From positions 1 to 6,503 of the forward strand of contig CAKSHB010000070.1 in the NCBI GenBank assembly GCA_934456295.1: DNA of 6,503 nt, given 5' to 3'. A program made the position numbers and the translations under genes. This DNA comes from an uncultured Clostridia bacterium (GTDB taxonomy: Bacteria; Bacillota; Clostridia; UBA1381; UMGS1253). Shown piece after piece: positions 5,852-6,503 of this stretch; the first letter of the stretch is position 1; each line of letters opens with the position of its first letter. The notes under the pieces are model-generated. The model had not been told where the DNA came from, did no database searches, and was given only the letters and a program-made list of their open reading frames with translations.

Positions 5852-6503
5852 ATGTCCGCAGATAAGGCAAATAAAGCCGCTTTGGATAAAGCTGAAGAAA
5901 GAATAGACGAGCTTACACGGCTTTTAAACAAATACGCTTATGAATACTATGTTTCGGACGCTCCGACGGTGAGCGATTATGAGTACGATATGCTAATGCG
6001 CGAGCTTTCGGATCTTGAGGGGAAAAATCCTCAGTACGCCTATGCAAATTCTCCTACAAAAAGAGTCGGAGGAAAGGCGGTCGAGGGGTTTGAGGAGGTG
6101 CGTCATGAGGTTGTCATGGCAAGCCTTCAGGATGCGTTTGAAAAAGATGAGGTGTTGTCGTTCGGCGAACGTGCGGCAGAAGTGTTGGGCAAAGATGTCA
6201 GCTATGACGTTGAGCCGAAAATTGACGGTTTGAGCGTGTCGGTGGAGTATGAAAACGGCATGCTTGTACGTGCTTCGACACGCGGCGACGGCGTTGTTGG
6301 CGAAAATATCACGGAAAACATAAAAACAATAGGCTCGCTGCCGCTTGTGCTTGCGGAGAAGGTGCCGTATATAGAGGTGCGCGGAGAGGTTTTTATATCT
6401 AAAAAGCGTTTTGCTGAGATAAATATGAAGCGCGAAGAAGAAGGGGAAAGCCTGTTTGCAAATCCGCGCAATGCGGCGGCAGGGTCGCTCAGACAGCTTG
6501 ACC
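5852..6503 (+). CDS. ligA: NAD-dependent DNA ligase LigA (3' partial, N-terminal 217 residues)
   Basis: The reading frame runs open from ATG 5852 to the window edge. Residues about 15-65 form domain Ia, which binds the NMN half of NAD (YEYYVSDAPTVSDYEYDMLMREL, key tyrosines and aspartates present). The nucleotidyltransferase domain starts near residue 70 with SPTKRVGG and VMASLQDAF. The active-site lysine that becomes adenylated is K123 in the motif EPKIDGLSV. STRGDGVVGENIT (142-154), IEVRGEVF (174-181) and NPRNAAAGSLRQLD (204-217) are further family motifs. The enzyme seals nicks during replication and repair. Full-length LigA is about 650-670 residues, so roughly two thirds (OB fold, zinc finger, HhH and BRCT) lies beyond the window. 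The start is supported by AGAAAGG (5834-5840), 11 bases upstream. It has its own promoter and is separated from metK by a terminator. Confidence 0.97.
   Translation, partial: MSADKANKAALDKAEERIDELTRLLNKYAYEYYVSDAPTVSDYEYDMLMRELSDLEGKNPQYAYANSPTKRVGGKAVEGFEEVRHEVVMASLQDAFEKDEVLSFGERAAEVLGKDVSYDVEPKIDGLSVSVEYENGMLVRASTRGDGVVGENITENIKTIGSLPLVLAEKVPYIEVRGEVFISKKRFAEINMKREEEGESLFANPRNAAAGSLRQLD

Noticed and set aside
5152..5931. Minus-strand open frame of 259 codons
   Set aside because: It is antisense to the metK 3' half, crosses the metK terminator and the ligA start, and shows no family features. It follows from the codon bias of metK.

Overview
The window looks like chromosomal DNA from an anaerobic, low-to-moderate GC Firmicute, most likely of the class Clostridia. 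The reasons are a T-box leader, strong AGGAGG-type ribosome binding sites, sigma-A-type promoters with 17-base spacers, hairpin-plus-U-run terminators, and an NAD-dependent DNA ligase. No mobile element, CRISPR array, tRNA or rRNA was seen.

Layout. (1) Positions 2-193 are the 3' end of a plus-strand gene, probably the Fn3-like C-terminal domain of a family 3 glycoside hydrolase, followed by a terminator at 221-265. (2) The stretch from 194 to 762 has no gene but is not empty. It holds that terminator, a plain A/T-rich spacer (about 266-366), a near-consensus promoter (367-395), and a complete T-box riboswitch (about 423-700) with a leucine CTC specifier and a clear terminator hairpin. (3) The T-box controls a single gene, 763-3285. 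It encodes an unusual 840-residue protein: an N-terminal sugar-phosphate-isomerase-like TIM barrel fused to a complete acyl-CoA synthetase of the ACSF2/YngI type. A terminator follows at 3292-3323. (4) A small XRE-family regulator (3379-3750, minus strand) diverges from a small membrane exporter of the Sm_multidrug_ex family (3935-4432, plus strand). Both promoters can be read in the A/T-rich space between them. (5) metK (4512-5690) encodes S-adenosylmethionine synthetase and ends in a strong terminator. (6) ligA (5852 to the window end) starts from its own promoter and is cut by the window edge.

How the parts work together. Most of the window is housekeeping. The exception is the T-box and fusion pair. 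A riboswitch that senses uncharged tRNA-Leu should switch on an acyl-CoA ligase and TIM-barrel enzyme when leucine is scarce. The simplest explanation is that the fusion protein helps supply leucine or its branched-chain carbon skeleton, for example by activating isovalerate to isovaleryl-CoA for reductive carboxylation. That function is inferred. The riboswitch and the domain fusion are read directly from the sequence.
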